DNA of 53,819 nucleotides from Spirochaetales bacterium (GTDB lineage Bacteria; Spirochaetota; Spirochaetia; UBA9216). The notes beneath the pieces are model-generated. The model searched no databases, was not told where the DNA came from, and worked only from the letters and a program-made list of their open reading frames with translations. The stretch is taken from positions 1 through 53,819 of the forward strand of contig JAEKNX010000023.1 of assembly GCA_016839055.1 (NCBI GenBank), read 5' to 3'. Below are positions 8,027 to 15,334 of this stretch, in pieces. Made by a program: the position numbers and the translations under genes. The stretch's first letter is position 1. The number at the start of each line of letters is the position of its first letter.

Positions 8027-8839
8027 TTGAAATTTAAGATAATTTTCTTATCATTTAACATTCTGATTGTTTTTTCTTTTCTGATGATCTTTTTACTCCC
8101 TGTTTTCATGTTAGGGGAGGAGTATGCGCAGCTTTTCTGGCAGGAGAGTTGGTATATAGCCGTAATTTTCATATGTATTCTCGTGGTTATCAATTGTCTT
8201 TATTTCATGAACAGGAAGATGATAACCTATCTCGAGAATGAAAACTGGCCTGAGCTGAAACAGCTTCTCGAGTATAGAATATTCACCAAAAAGCGGCTTC
8301 GGAAGATGAACATCCGAATGTACATAAGCACCTGTATTGCTACGAGATCTATATCAGATATCAAAAAGCTTGAAAACACTATCCGGACTGAAAAAACAGG
8401 CGATTTAAACTACTGGGCGCTTCAGCTTGGCCTGCCCCATCTGCTTGGAAACAATCCGTCTGAGATGAAGGCCTATTTCGGTGAATTTATTGGTAAAGCC
8501 GCACGTGAGGAGGGCTGGATAAAATGGAATTACTGTTTCGCCCTCCTGCTTCTGAAGGAGAATGATGAAGCGGTGGAAATCCTGAAAGAACTTGCAGGAC
8601 AGACTCAGGATTTAATCCTAAGGCTGTCGTCTCTATATATGCTGTCGCCTTTTGGAGGGCAGGAAGAAATAGGAGCCCTGATTGAAAATGGGCGGAATGA
8701 ACTGAAACTGAAAATGCCGGAGCAGTCACTGAAAGATGAGCTTGATAAGCGGAAAGACAACGTGCAGATGCTTTTTCTTTCGCAGATAATCAGTCAGGTT
8801 TCAGACTGGCTCTATAAGGAAGCTGATGAGAAAGTTTAA
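8027..8839 (+). CDS. Hypothetical membrane-anchored protein (270 aa)
   Basis: Two hydrophobic segments (about residues 4-28 and 42-62) are followed by a ~200-residue soluble, helix-rich region with Leu-rich repeats of TPR-like character (LLLKENDEAVEILKELAGQ). No named domain is recognised. The start is TTG at 8027 with AGGAGAG at 8014-8020. It overlaps the aminotransferase by 14 bp, and both precede gltX, so the three likely form an operon. A role in protein interaction at the membrane is only an inference. Confidence 0.7.
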   Translation: MKFKIIFLSFNILIVFSFLMIFLLPVFMLGEEYAQLFWQESWYIAVIFICILVVINCLYFMNRKMITYLENENWPELKQLLEYRIFTKKRLRKMNIRMYISTCIATRSISDIKKLENTIRTEKTGDLNYWALQLGLPHLLGNNPSEMKAYFGEFIGKAAREEGWIKWNYCFALLLLKENDEAVEILKELAGQTQDLILRLSSLYMLSPFGGQEEIGALIENGRNELKLKMPEQSLKDELDKRKDNVQMLFLSQIISQVSDWLYKEADEKV

Positions 8840-10046
8840 TAAATCAAAGAAGCTTGATAATGTCTGTTATGACATTCGTGGTCCTGTCATGGCCGAAGCC
8901 GAGAGGCTTCAGGCTGAAGGGGCCAATATTCTCAAGCTTAACATCGGAAATACCGCGCCCTTCGGACTTTTTACCCCCGATGAGGTTGTTCATGACATGA
9001 TAATGAATCTGCGCGATGCCGAGGGCTACTGCGACTCGAAGGGGATCTTCGCGGCGCGGAAAGCCATAATGCATAACTGTCAGCAGAAGAGTATAAAGGG
9101 CGTCGATGTTGACGATATCTATATCGGTAACGGAGTATCAGAACTTATCTCAATGTCGATGAACGGACTCCTCGACGACGGTGATGAGGTCCTTATTCCA
9201 ATGCCCGATTATCCGCTCTGGACGGCCTCGGTTACCCTCTCGGGCGGAACGGCGGTACACTACCTCTGTGACGAGGCGGCGGGGTGGCTGCCTGATCTTG
9301 ACGATATGGAGTCTAAGATCACAGGCAGAACGAAGGCCATTGTTATAATAAGCCCGAATAATCCGACAGGAGCGGTCTATCCGCCTGAGGTTCTTAAGAG
9401 CATTATCGAACTTGCGATAAAGCATGAGCTGATAATCTTTTCGGATGAGATCTATGATAAAATTATCTATGATCAGGAGAGTTACATCTCGCCGGCATCG
9501 CTTTCGGATGATGTGTTTTTCATCACTTTTGGAGGACTGTCCAAGGTCTACCGCGCTCCGGGCTTCCGGGCCGGCTGGATGATCCTGAGCGGAAAGAAGC
9601 AGGCGGCAGCCGATTATATTGAAGGACTTAATATTCTGTCGAATATGCGGCTGTGCAGCAACGTCCCGTCCCAGTTTGCCATTCAGACAAGCCTCGGAGG
9701 ATATCAGAGTATAAATGAACTGATTGTGCCCGGCGGACGGCTCTATGAACAGCGTGAGACAGCCTGGAGGCTGCTGAACGACATTCCAGGGGTAAGCTGC
9801 GTAAAACCCGAAGGGGCTCTGTACTGTTTTCCGAAGCTGGATATCCAGAAATTCGGAATAACCGATGATGTCCGGTTTGCCCTTGATCTCCTGAGGGAGA
9901 AGCACATCCTGATTGTTCAGGGAACCGGTTTTAACTGGAAGCAGCCGGACCATTTCCGTCTGGTTTTTCTGCCGGTGACCGAACAGCTCGAATGGGCCGC
10001 GGGCGAACTTAAAGATTTTTTAAACGGATATCATCAGCATCCGTAA
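8826..10046 (+). CDS. PLP-dependent aminotransferase, AlaA-like (alanine:2-oxoglutarate)
   Basis: A 406-residue class I/II aminotransferase. Key features are the PNNPTGAVY segment near 177, the DEIYDKIIYD motif with the PLP-contacting Asp and Tyr, and GLSKVYRAPGFRAGW with the Schiff-base Lys (about residue 242) and the phosphate-binding Arg. The N-terminal KLDNVCYDIRGPV and KLNIGNTAPFGLFTP blocks are characteristic of the AlaA/YfbQ group, which interconverts alanine and pyruvate with glutamate. Length matches E. coli AlaA (405). It overlaps the previous gene by 14 bp and lies 20 bp before gltX. Other substrates are possible; the subfamily assignment is fairly secure. Confidence 0.88.
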   Translation: MRKFNKSKKLDNVCYDIRGPVMAEAERLQAEGANILKLNIGNTAPFGLFTPDEVVHDMIMNLRDAEGYCDSKGIFAARKAIMHNCQQKSIKGVDVDDIYIGNGVSELISMSMNGLLDDGDEVLIPMPDYPLWTASVTLSGGTAVHYLCDEAAGWLPDLDDMESKITGRTKAIVIISPNNPTGAVYPPEVLKSIIELAIKHELIIFSDEIYDKIIYDQESYISPASLSDDVFFITFGGLSKVYRAPGFRAGWMILSGKKQAAADYIEGLNILSNMRLCSNVPSQFAIQTSLGGYQSINELIVPGGRLYEQRETAWRLLNDIPGVSCVKPEGALYCFPKLDIQKFGITDDVRFALDLLREKHILIVQGTGFNWKQPDHFRLVFLPVTEQLEWAAGELKDFLNGYHQHP

Positions 10047-10066
10047 TAAAGCATAAGGAAATAGAG

Positions 10067-11530
10067 ATGAGTGTAAGAGTTAGATATGCCCCGTCACCGA
10101 CAGGGCTGCAGCATATCGGCGGAGTTCGAACTGCCCTTTTTAATTATTTTTTTGCAAAGAGCCAGGGGGGAGAGTTTATCCTTCGAATTGAGGATACCGA
10201 CCGGGAGCGCTACAGTGATGAGTCGCTGCAGGACCTCTATGATACCTTTAAATGGCTGGGGATAGAGTGGGATGAAGGTCCGGACAAGGGCGGTGAGTAC
10301 GGCCCCTATGTTCAGTCTGAGCGATTCGGCCTGTACACCAAGTATGCCGAGCAGCTGATTTCCGAGGGCAAGGCTTACAAATGTTACTGCTCTTCCGAAC
10401 GCCTGGATGCCCTTCGCGCCGAACAGCAGAAGGACAAGAAGTCCCAGCAGGGATATGACCGGCACTGTCGTGATTTGACGGACGAGCAGAGAGCGGAGTT
10501 TGAAGCTCAGGGTGTTAAGCCGGTAATCCGTTTTAAAATACCGCTTGACGGTAAGACCGTCTTCCATGATGTTCTTCTCGGCGACGTAAAGCGGAAGAAC
10601 ACCGACATCAGCCCTGATCCCATCCTTATCAAGTCTGACGGCTTCCCGACCTACCACCTTGCGAACATCATCGATGACCATTACATGAAGATTACCCATA
10701 TAATGCGTGCCCAGGAATGGCTGCCCTCAGGGCCTCTGCACATCCTGCTCTACCAGGCATTCGAGTGGGAGCCGCCAATTTACTGTCATCTGCCGATGGT
10801 CATGGGCAAGGACGGCCAGAAACTCTCTAAGCGTCACGGTTCTACAAGCCTCAAAGACTTCATTTCAGGCGGCTACCTGCCCGAGGCCATCATAAACTAC
10901 ATATCACTCATCGGCTGGGCATACGACGACAGCAGGGAGTTCTTTGAGAAGGCAGACCTTGAAAAGCTTTTTGAGCTTGAGAAGCTAAACAAGGCTCCCG
11001 GGGTTTTTGACTATAAAAAACTCGACTGGTTTAACGGCCAGTATATTCGGAAACTCACCGATGATGCCCTGAAAGAGAAGATAATCCCTTATCTCGCTGA
11101 CACAGGCAACCTTGAGACTCCTCCGACCTCCGCTCAGGATAAGATGCTTGACGGCATGATTCCTATTATAAAAGAGAGGCTCAAGCTTTTGTCTGATGTT
11201 GTTCCGATGACCGCCTTCCTCTTTTCCGACATCTCCGGATACGATGTCGCAGACCTCATCCCTAAAAAACAGGATGAAGCAGGAACGAAGAAGATCCTCG
11301 AGATAGGACGCCCGATAATTGCACAGCTCAACGAGCAGAGTGATGAAGAGCTGGAAGAGAAGTTCAAGGCTTTATCCGAAGAGTCCGGATTCAAGCTCGG
11401 AGATCTGCTCAGTCCCCTTAGGGTAGCGGTCACAGGAAGCCGGGTGTCACCTCCGCTTTTTGCCTCAATAAGGCTTCTGGGGCTCGAGGCAGCGCTTGAG
11501 AGGATAGACGCGGCGATAGCCAGGTTTTAA
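10067..11530 (+). CDS. gltX: Glutamate--tRNA ligase
   Basis: A 487-residue class Ib aminoacyl-tRNA synthetase charging tRNA-Glu. The N-terminus YAPSPTGLQHIGGVRTALF carries the HIGH-equivalent HIGG, and KLSKRHG near residue 255 is the KMSKS-equivalent loop. The anticodon-binding domain fills the C-terminal ~170 residues. The YKCYCSSERLDALR segment is typical. It could be a non-discriminating form that also charges tRNA-Gln; discriminator residues were not resolved by eye. ATG follows AAGGAAAT. A stem-loop at 11542-11578 follows the gene. Confidence 0.97.
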   Translation: MSVRVRYAPSPTGLQHIGGVRTALFNYFFAKSQGGEFILRIEDTDRERYSDESLQDLYDTFKWLGIEWDEGPDKGGEYGPYVQSERFGLYTKYAEQLISEGKAYKCYCSSERLDALRAEQQKDKKSQQGYDRHCRDLTDEQRAEFEAQGVKPVIRFKIPLDGKTVFHDVLLGDVKRKNTDISPDPILIKSDGFPTYHLANIIDDHYMKITHIMRAQEWLPSGPLHILLYQAFEWEPPIYCHLPMVMGKDGQKLSKRHGSTSLKDFISGGYLPEAIINYISLIGWAYDDSREFFEKADLEKLFELEKLNKAPGVFDYKKLDWFNGQYIRKLTDDALKEKIIPYLADTGNLETPPTSAQDKMLDGMIPIIKERLKLLSDVVPMTAFLFSDISGYDVADLIPKKQDEAGTKKILEIGRPIIAQLNEQSDEELEEKFKALSEESGFKLGDLLSPLRVAVTGSRVSPPLFASIRLLGLEAALERIDAAIARF

Positions 11531-11541
11531 TGAAAAATTAT

Positions 11542-11578
11542 CCATGCAGATTCAGCAGTTCAAGCTAAATCTGCATGG
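11542..11578 (+). terminator. Stem-loop after gltX
   Basis: CCATGCAGATT (11542-11552) pairs perfectly with AATCTGCATGG (11568-11578), with a 15-nt loop. It begins 12 bp after the gltX stop codon. There is no T-run after it, so it may be a weak terminator or an mRNA 3'-end stabiliser. Confidence 0.6.
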
Positions 11579-11595
11579 AATTATGTAGTACCAAT

Positions 11596-11661
11596 CTAGT
11601 TCTGAAGCTCAAGCTTCGGAACTTTTTTAAAATCCTTTTCATTATTTGTTATCAAACACAG
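11596..11661 (-). pseudogene. Remnant of a VapC-type PIN toxin (C-terminal 21 residues)
   Basis: The minus strand reads LITNNEKDFKKVPKLELQN followed by a stop codon. The ITNN-KDF--VP pattern is the typical C-terminus of VapC PIN-domain ribonucleases, including the conserved Asn and Asp near the active site. Upstream in the frame the sequence becomes unrelated Gly/Pro/Arg-rich residues, and no rest of the PIN domain and no VapB antitoxin is present. It is therefore the scar of a lost toxin-antitoxin locus. The match is from memory of the family pattern. Confidence 0.7.
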
Positions 11662-12053
11662 TAGTTCTGAATTTGGCTGCCTTTGTATGCCGCCGCTGGG
11701 GGCCCCGGTGCCGCCTGAGAAAAATTGAGGTCTTCCGAACCCTAGTCTGATGGTGTCGGGGTCAGCAAGGGCCGACATTCGGAGGAATTGCAGTCAAATT
11801 CAGAATTGCTGCTGCGGGATTTACATATACTGAGCGTGTATCATCGGTCAATGACAGAGAAAATTACTGTTTATTAAATGGTGCTGCATGAATTGTCAAT
11901 ACGGTAATTAGAAAAATAATGTTTATAAATAAAACTGTTTCATAAATACCTCTATACTTAATTATGACTGAGGATTTTAAATTTGTCAGGAATAAAAAAT
12001 AACGATATTCTGGACTATGATGGACATTAAACCCCAACAACGGGCAAGAAGTC
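11662..12053. other. Noncoding region with a GC-rich patch
   Basis: About 390 bp between the VapC remnant and the next promoter. The first ~120 bp (to about 11785) are much richer in G and C than the flanks, including GGGGGCCCCGG near 11698-11708. The remainder is AT-rich. An open minus-strand frame spans the GC-rich patch but has no start signal and no recognisable protein. It could be a dispersed repeat or an insertion scar. No RNA gene was recognised. Confidence 0.45.
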
Positions 12054-12082
12054 TTGACAGTGAATTGTTCTCTGTTTATGTT
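12054..12082 (+). promoter_or_regulatory. Sigma-70 promoter of the EIIA/antiporter operon
   Basis: TTGACA (12054-12059), 17-bp spacer, TATGTT (12077-12082). Predicted start is near 12089, at the first base of the hairpin 12089-12105, so the hairpin would form the extreme 5' end of the mRNA. Confidence 0.65.
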
Positions 12083-12088
12083 TAAGTC

Positions 12089-12113
12089 AGGAGGCCGAGC
12101 CTCCTATGGAGGC
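12089..12113 (+). promoter_or_regulatory. Hairpin with two alternative Shine-Dalgarno partners
   Basis: AGGAGGC (12089-12095), loop CGA, GCCTCCT (12099-12105) form a perfect 7-bp hairpin that buries one Shine-Dalgarno sequence. A second GGAGGC (12108-12113), which serves the ATG at 12118, could pair with the same GCCTCC (12099-12104), though with a very short loop. The two folds are mutually exclusive: when the 5' hairpin forms, the second site is free. It may set translation level; nothing shows a ligand. Confidence 0.5.
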
Positions 12114-12117
12114 TATA

Positions 12118-12573
12118 ATGGATCTTGTGAATATCATAGACAGAGAATGCTGCAGTGTCCTGCAGGAAAAAACAAAAACCGAAGTTATTATTGAACTTAC
12201 CGACAGGCTTGTCGGCAGGGATAATCTTGATATTGAAAGCCTAAAGAAAGAACTTTTTTACCGCGAACAGCTTATGAGTACCGGTATAGGACTCGGCCTG
12301 GCTGTACCCCATGTCAGATTCAAGGGTGTTAAATCTCCGGTAGTGATTGCCGGGGTTCAGCCTGAAGGAATTGCCGATTATGAGTCGCTAGACGGCGAGC
12401 CTGTTAAGATTGTGATAATGATTATAGTCGGAGAAGCCCAGCATAAAGAGCATATCCGCCTTCTTTCGATGATAGTCGGTCGCCTGAAAAATGCTGAGCT
12501 CAGAACAGCCCTGGTAAATGCCGAAAGCGGAGACGAGATATACAGTCTCCTGACCGGGGAGGCCGGGGAATGA
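12118..12573 (+). CDS. PTS EIIA (fructose/nitrogen type) domain protein
   Basis: A 151-residue single-domain EIIA of the fructose/PtsN family. The phosphorylatable His lies in GLGLAVPHVRF (His 65 from this start). The family normally begins a few residues before the helix seen here as MDLVNIIDRECC, and GGAGG (12108-12112) sits 5 bases before this ATG; the ATG at 12106 would add four residues but its Shine-Dalgarno is in a hairpin. No sugar EIIB/EIIC genes are nearby. It overlaps the antiporter gene by 4 bp, so it probably regulates that transporter by phosphorylation or direct contact, an inference from operon structure. Confidence 0.88.
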   Translation: MDLVNIIDRECCSVLQEKTKTEVIIELTDRLVGRDNLDIESLKKELFYREQLMSTGIGLGLAVPHVRFKGVKSPVVIAGVQPEGIADYESLDGEPVKIVIMIIVGEAQHKEHIRLLSMIVGRLKNAELRTALVNAESGDEIYSLLTGEAGE

Positions 12574-14273
12574 CCGAATTTTTCGGGCAGCTCGCTGAGC
12601 GGGCATCACTTATTGACATAAATATAATTCTCTTTCTCGGAATAATTCTCTTTGGAGGAGCAATCGGCGGAAGGCTGTTTCAGCGAATCAAGATTCCCCA
12701 GGTTGTCGGATACATCATTATCGGAGTAATCCTTGGTCAGTCCGGGTTTAAGTTCATAGGGATGGGCATGATTGAAAAGCTGGAACCGGTGAGTACAATT
12801 GCCCTGTCGCTTATCGGTTTCTCGATAGGCGGTGAATTGAAGATCTCGGTGCTAAAGAAGAGGGGCAAGCAGTTTGCCTATATTCTCATCTTCGAAGCGC
12901 TGACTGCCTTCATCGTGGTTTCGGCTCTGGTTTTCGGGGTTGTCTATCTGATAACTGGAAATCTTAATACAGCGATTGCCCTTGGTCTGGTTCTCGGCTC
13001 GATTTCATCAGCCACGGCTCCAGCGGCTACAACAGATGTGCTCTGGGAAAACCGGACAAAGGGGCCTCTTACCTCGACAGTTCTTGGAATTGTCGCTATG
13101 GACGACGCTGTCGCACTTCTGCTGTTTGCCTTCTCGGTTAGTATTGCAGGAACCCTGATAGGCGGGAGCGGCGCCGAGGTCCCTGCAATTTCGGAACGGC
13201 TGATAGCTCTCGGCTGGGAGATAGGCGGGGCGGTAGCAGCCGGAGCGCTAATCGCCTTCATCCTCTCGAAGCTCATTAAGGGTTTTATTAATGAGGAGCG
13301 AATTCTCGCCTTCTCAATCGGCGCGATAATGCTGATATCAGGCCTCTCGGTCGCGCTTGGCATAGACATGATTCTCGCGGCCATGTCCATGGGCTTTTTC
13401 ATGGCGAACTTCGCGCCCCGCAAGAGCCGTGAGACCTTCGCCCTGGTTCAGAAGTTCTCACCTCCTATCTACGTCCTTTTCTTCGTACTCGTGGGCGCGA
13501 AGCTCAATATATGGAACATAACCTCATTCGTGGCAATAATAGCGGCCGTATTCCTGGTCGGCCGTACGGTCGGAAAACTCATAGGAGCCCGTACGGGTGC
13601 CGCACTCTCGAAGGCCCCGAAGACAGTATTCAAGTATCTGCCGTTCTGCCTCTTGAGCCAGGCCGGTGTGGCAATAGGTCTTTCAATTGTCGCGGGCCAG
13701 GCTTTTCCCGGTGAATTTGGAACCCTCATAGTCACTGTAGTGACGGCAACAACCTTTGTCGTCCAGATCATCGGCCCGATCAGCGTTAAGTTCGCTGTGG
13801 ATAAGGCCGGTGAGACGGGACTCAATATTACAGAGGGTGATCTTGTTAAGCAGAGCACCGCGGCCGATATAATGTATAAGAACATTCCGCTTATTCCGGA
13901 AAATACCCCGGTAAGCCGGATTCTCACAATCTTCAGCGAAAATGAGGCGCTCTGCTTTCCCGTTGTGAATCTTGACGGAAGTCTTGCCGGGATTATCAGC
14001 ATTGATGACCTGAAGAACACCTTCATGGCCGCTGAGCTCTCCGACTTTCTGCTGGCTCACGATATAATGAAGCAGCCGCCCGCATTCTGCCGGGTAACAG
14101 AACCTGCCGAAGATGCAAGGCGTATGCTGCAGAAGAGCGGAGCCGAGTATCTGCCAGTTTACTCGAGCGGAGAGGGCGCTCAGTTTGCCGGCCTCATCGA
14201 TGAGCGGGGCATTCAGCTCTTTTTTTCAAGGAAGCTTGCCGAGCTTAGTCGCAAGGTCGATGACCTGGGATAG
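12570..14273 (+). CDS. Cation:proton antiporter (CPA2-like) with C-terminal CBS pair
   Basis: A 567-residue membrane protein. Residues ~15-410 contain about 12-13 hydrophobic segments in the Na+/H+ exchanger family pattern, with conserved stretches GGRLFQRIKIPQVVGYI and LGSISSATAPAAT. Residues ~425-555 form two CBS motifs (TAADIMYKNIPLIPENTPVSR; HDIMKQPPAFCRV), which usually bind adenine nucleotides and gate transport. It probably exchanges Na+ or K+ for protons in the inner membrane. It is cotranslated with EIIA through an ATGA overlap, hinting that phosphotransfer state or energy status controls ion flux. A stem-loop at 14293-14323 follows. Confidence 0.87.
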   Translation: MTEFFGQLAERASLIDINIILFLGIILFGGAIGGRLFQRIKIPQVVGYIIIGVILGQSGFKFIGMGMIEKLEPVSTIALSLIGFSIGGELKISVLKKRGKQFAYILIFEALTAFIVVSALVFGVVYLITGNLNTAIALGLVLGSISSATAPAATTDVLWENRTKGPLTSTVLGIVAMDDAVALLLFAFSVSIAGTLIGGSGAEVPAISERLIALGWEIGGAVAAGALIAFILSKLIKGFINEERILAFSIGAIMLISGLSVALGIDMILAAMSMGFFMANFAPRKSRETFALVQKFSPPIYVLFFVLVGAKLNIWNITSFVAIIAAVFLVGRTVGKLIGARTGAALSKAPKTVFKYLPFCLLSQAGVAIGLSIVAGQAFPGEFGTLIVTVVTATTFVVQIIGPISVKFAVDKAGETGLNITEGDLVKQSTAADIMYKNIPLIPENTPVSRILTIFSENEALCFPVVNLDGSLAGIISIDDLKNTFMAAELSDFLLAHDIMKQPPAFCRVTEPAEDARRMLQKSGAEYLPVYSSGEGAQFAGLIDERGIQLFFSRKLAELSRKVDDLG

Positions 14274-14292
14274 TATTCCGGATTCATGACCG

Positions 14293-14323
14293 GGTCCTCA
14301 TCTCTGCTTTGATGATGAGGACC
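14293..14323 (+). terminator. Stem-loop after antiporter gene
   Basis: GGTCCTCATC (14293-14302) pairs perfectly with GATGAGGACC (14314-14323) across an 11-nt loop, 20 bp after the stop codon. No T-run follows, so termination strength is uncertain. Confidence 0.6.
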
Positions 14324-14403
14324 TTGAGTGGATTGATGCGGCTCGGCAAAAGTTAGACTGAGGCAGTAGTAAAGGTCGACCATTTTCTGCTTGTATGTAA
14401 AAG

Positions 14404-14456
14404 TGCGTCTTTATGCGTCAATGCGTCTTGTTCTATAATATGGCTCATGATATAAT
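14404..14456 (+). promoter_or_regulatory. Promoter region with triple TGCGTC repeat
   Basis: TGCGTC occurs at 14404-14409, 14414-14419 and 14422-14427, immediately before two possible -10 boxes, TATAAT at 14434-14439 and TATAAT at 14451-14456. The second has TTGTTC (14428-14433) at 17-bp spacing. The direct repeats could be activator or repressor sites controlling the small Arg-rich protein at 14488. Confidence 0.55.
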
Positions 14457-14487
14457 GTTTCCCAAAGAATCTGAAAGGAGGAACCGG

Positions 14488-14598
14488 ATGAAATACAACG
14501 GTCCTGACAGGAGAGTTCGTGATAGACGAATTCAACAAAGGCGGAATGATGAGACTCGTAGTACACGAAGAACTGCTGAACGAAGGAAAGATAAATAA
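14488..14598 (+). CDS. Small arginine-rich protein (36 aa) with repeated RR/DRR motifs
   Basis: The 36-residue product starts MKYNGPDRRVRDRR and contains 12 arginines, mostly as RR pairs every 4-5 residues, so it is very basic. The ATG at 14488 has an excellent AAAGGAGG at 14474-14481, which favours this start over an upstream ATG at 14413. The G-DRR-x-DRR pattern recurs in small bacterial proteins of unknown role; nucleic acid or acidic-lipid binding is an inference from charge. It stands alone with its own promoter region. Confidence 0.65.
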   Translation: MKYNGPDRRVRDRRIQQRRNDETRSTRRTAERRKDK

Positions 14599-14770
14599 AG
14601 ATTTGCTTTATTTTAAGAAATTCATAGCCTGATATCTCTATGTTATTAAGTGTTTCTCTTCCCGGGAGAGGTTTTTCTTCTTCATCTTATCCCAATTGAT
14701 ACTTTTTATTTGAATTAATCCATTCTCACCCTTATTTCTTATTTACATAATAATTTCGTTCAAAATTAGC

Positions 14771-14832
14771 TTGACTATCCCTAAGTCTATTTATATATTA
14801 AGTAAAATTATTAGTTAAGCTTGCTTAAGCAA
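14771..14832 (+). promoter_or_regulatory. Promoter and palindromic operator of the MarR/ABC operon
   Basis: TTGACT (14771-14776), 17-bp spacer, TATATT (14794-14799). Downstream lies the perfect 12-bp palindrome TTGCTTAAGCAA (14821-14832), preceded by a half repeat TTAAGC (14815-14820). A MarR dimer bound there would block transcription or ribosome access to the adjacent regulator gene (ATG 14843), so autorepression is likely. Confidence 0.7.
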
Positions 14833-14842
14833 AGAGGATAAT

Positions 14843-15334
14843 ATGGATAAAGATGCCGAACTTACTAAGTGCAGCAAGGCAATGTCGGAATGGCTGTCGC
14901 TGTCAATGCAGATATCTTTTCGGACCCATTCGATGTTTTTTAAGGAGAGGGGCTTCTCTCATTCGCAAATCGCGACCCTTCACATGCTATCTCACCGAAA
15001 AGAATGTGCTGTAAACGACGTGAGTCATATGCAGTCCATCAGCAATCCGGCTGCAAGCCAGCTTCTGGATCAACTGGTAAAACGCGGCTTTGTTGAAAGG
15101 TATGAAAGCAATGAAGACAGAAGAATAAAGTATCATAAACTGACCGAATCCGGCATAAAAATGATGGAGGAAAGCCACTCCGCCAGCAAAGACTGGTATC
15201 AATCGCTAATAAACGATTTATCTCAAGAGGAAATGCTATTGGTGACAGATGCTCTGGACATTTTAAATAAAAAAATTCAAGTATTCAAATCCAAATCCAA
15301 ATGTAAAGATTGTCACAAAGGAGACAGAAGTTAG
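14843..15334 (+). CDS. MarR family transcriptional regulator
   Basis: A 163-residue winged-helix regulator. The DNA-binding segment runs about residues 45-105 (SHSQIATLHMLSH, NPAASQLLDQLVKRGFVERYES) and ends in the wing DRRIKYHKLTESG, typical of MarR. Flanking helices form the dimer interface. The C-terminal tail carries CKDCHKG, two cysteines and a His that could sense metal or oxidant, though this is speculative. The stop codon directly abuts the ATG of the first exporter gene, so it very likely controls the exporter operon through the palindrome at 14821-14832. Confidence 0.9.
   Translation: MDKDAELTKCSKAMSEWLSLSMQISFRTHSMFFKERGFSHSQIATLHMLSHRKECAVNDVSHMQSISNPAASQLLDQLVKRGFVERYESNEDRRIKYHKLTESGIKMMEESHSASKDWYQSLINDLSQEEMLLVTDALDILNKKIQVFKSKSKCKDCHKGDRS

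Noticed and set aside
9150-9953. Long (267-residue) antisense frame within the aminotransferase gene
   Set aside because: The sense strand encodes a complete, well-matched aminotransferase; the antisense frame reflects its codon bias and shows no family motif.
11680-11785. SRP RNA or another structural RNA in the GC-rich patch
   Set aside because: The conserved SRP domain IV sequence around GGTCAGG...GGAAGG was not found on either strand.
13469-14026. Antisense frames (up to 185 residues) in the antiporter gene
   Set aside because: No start signals or motifs; the sense strand is a complete antiporter.
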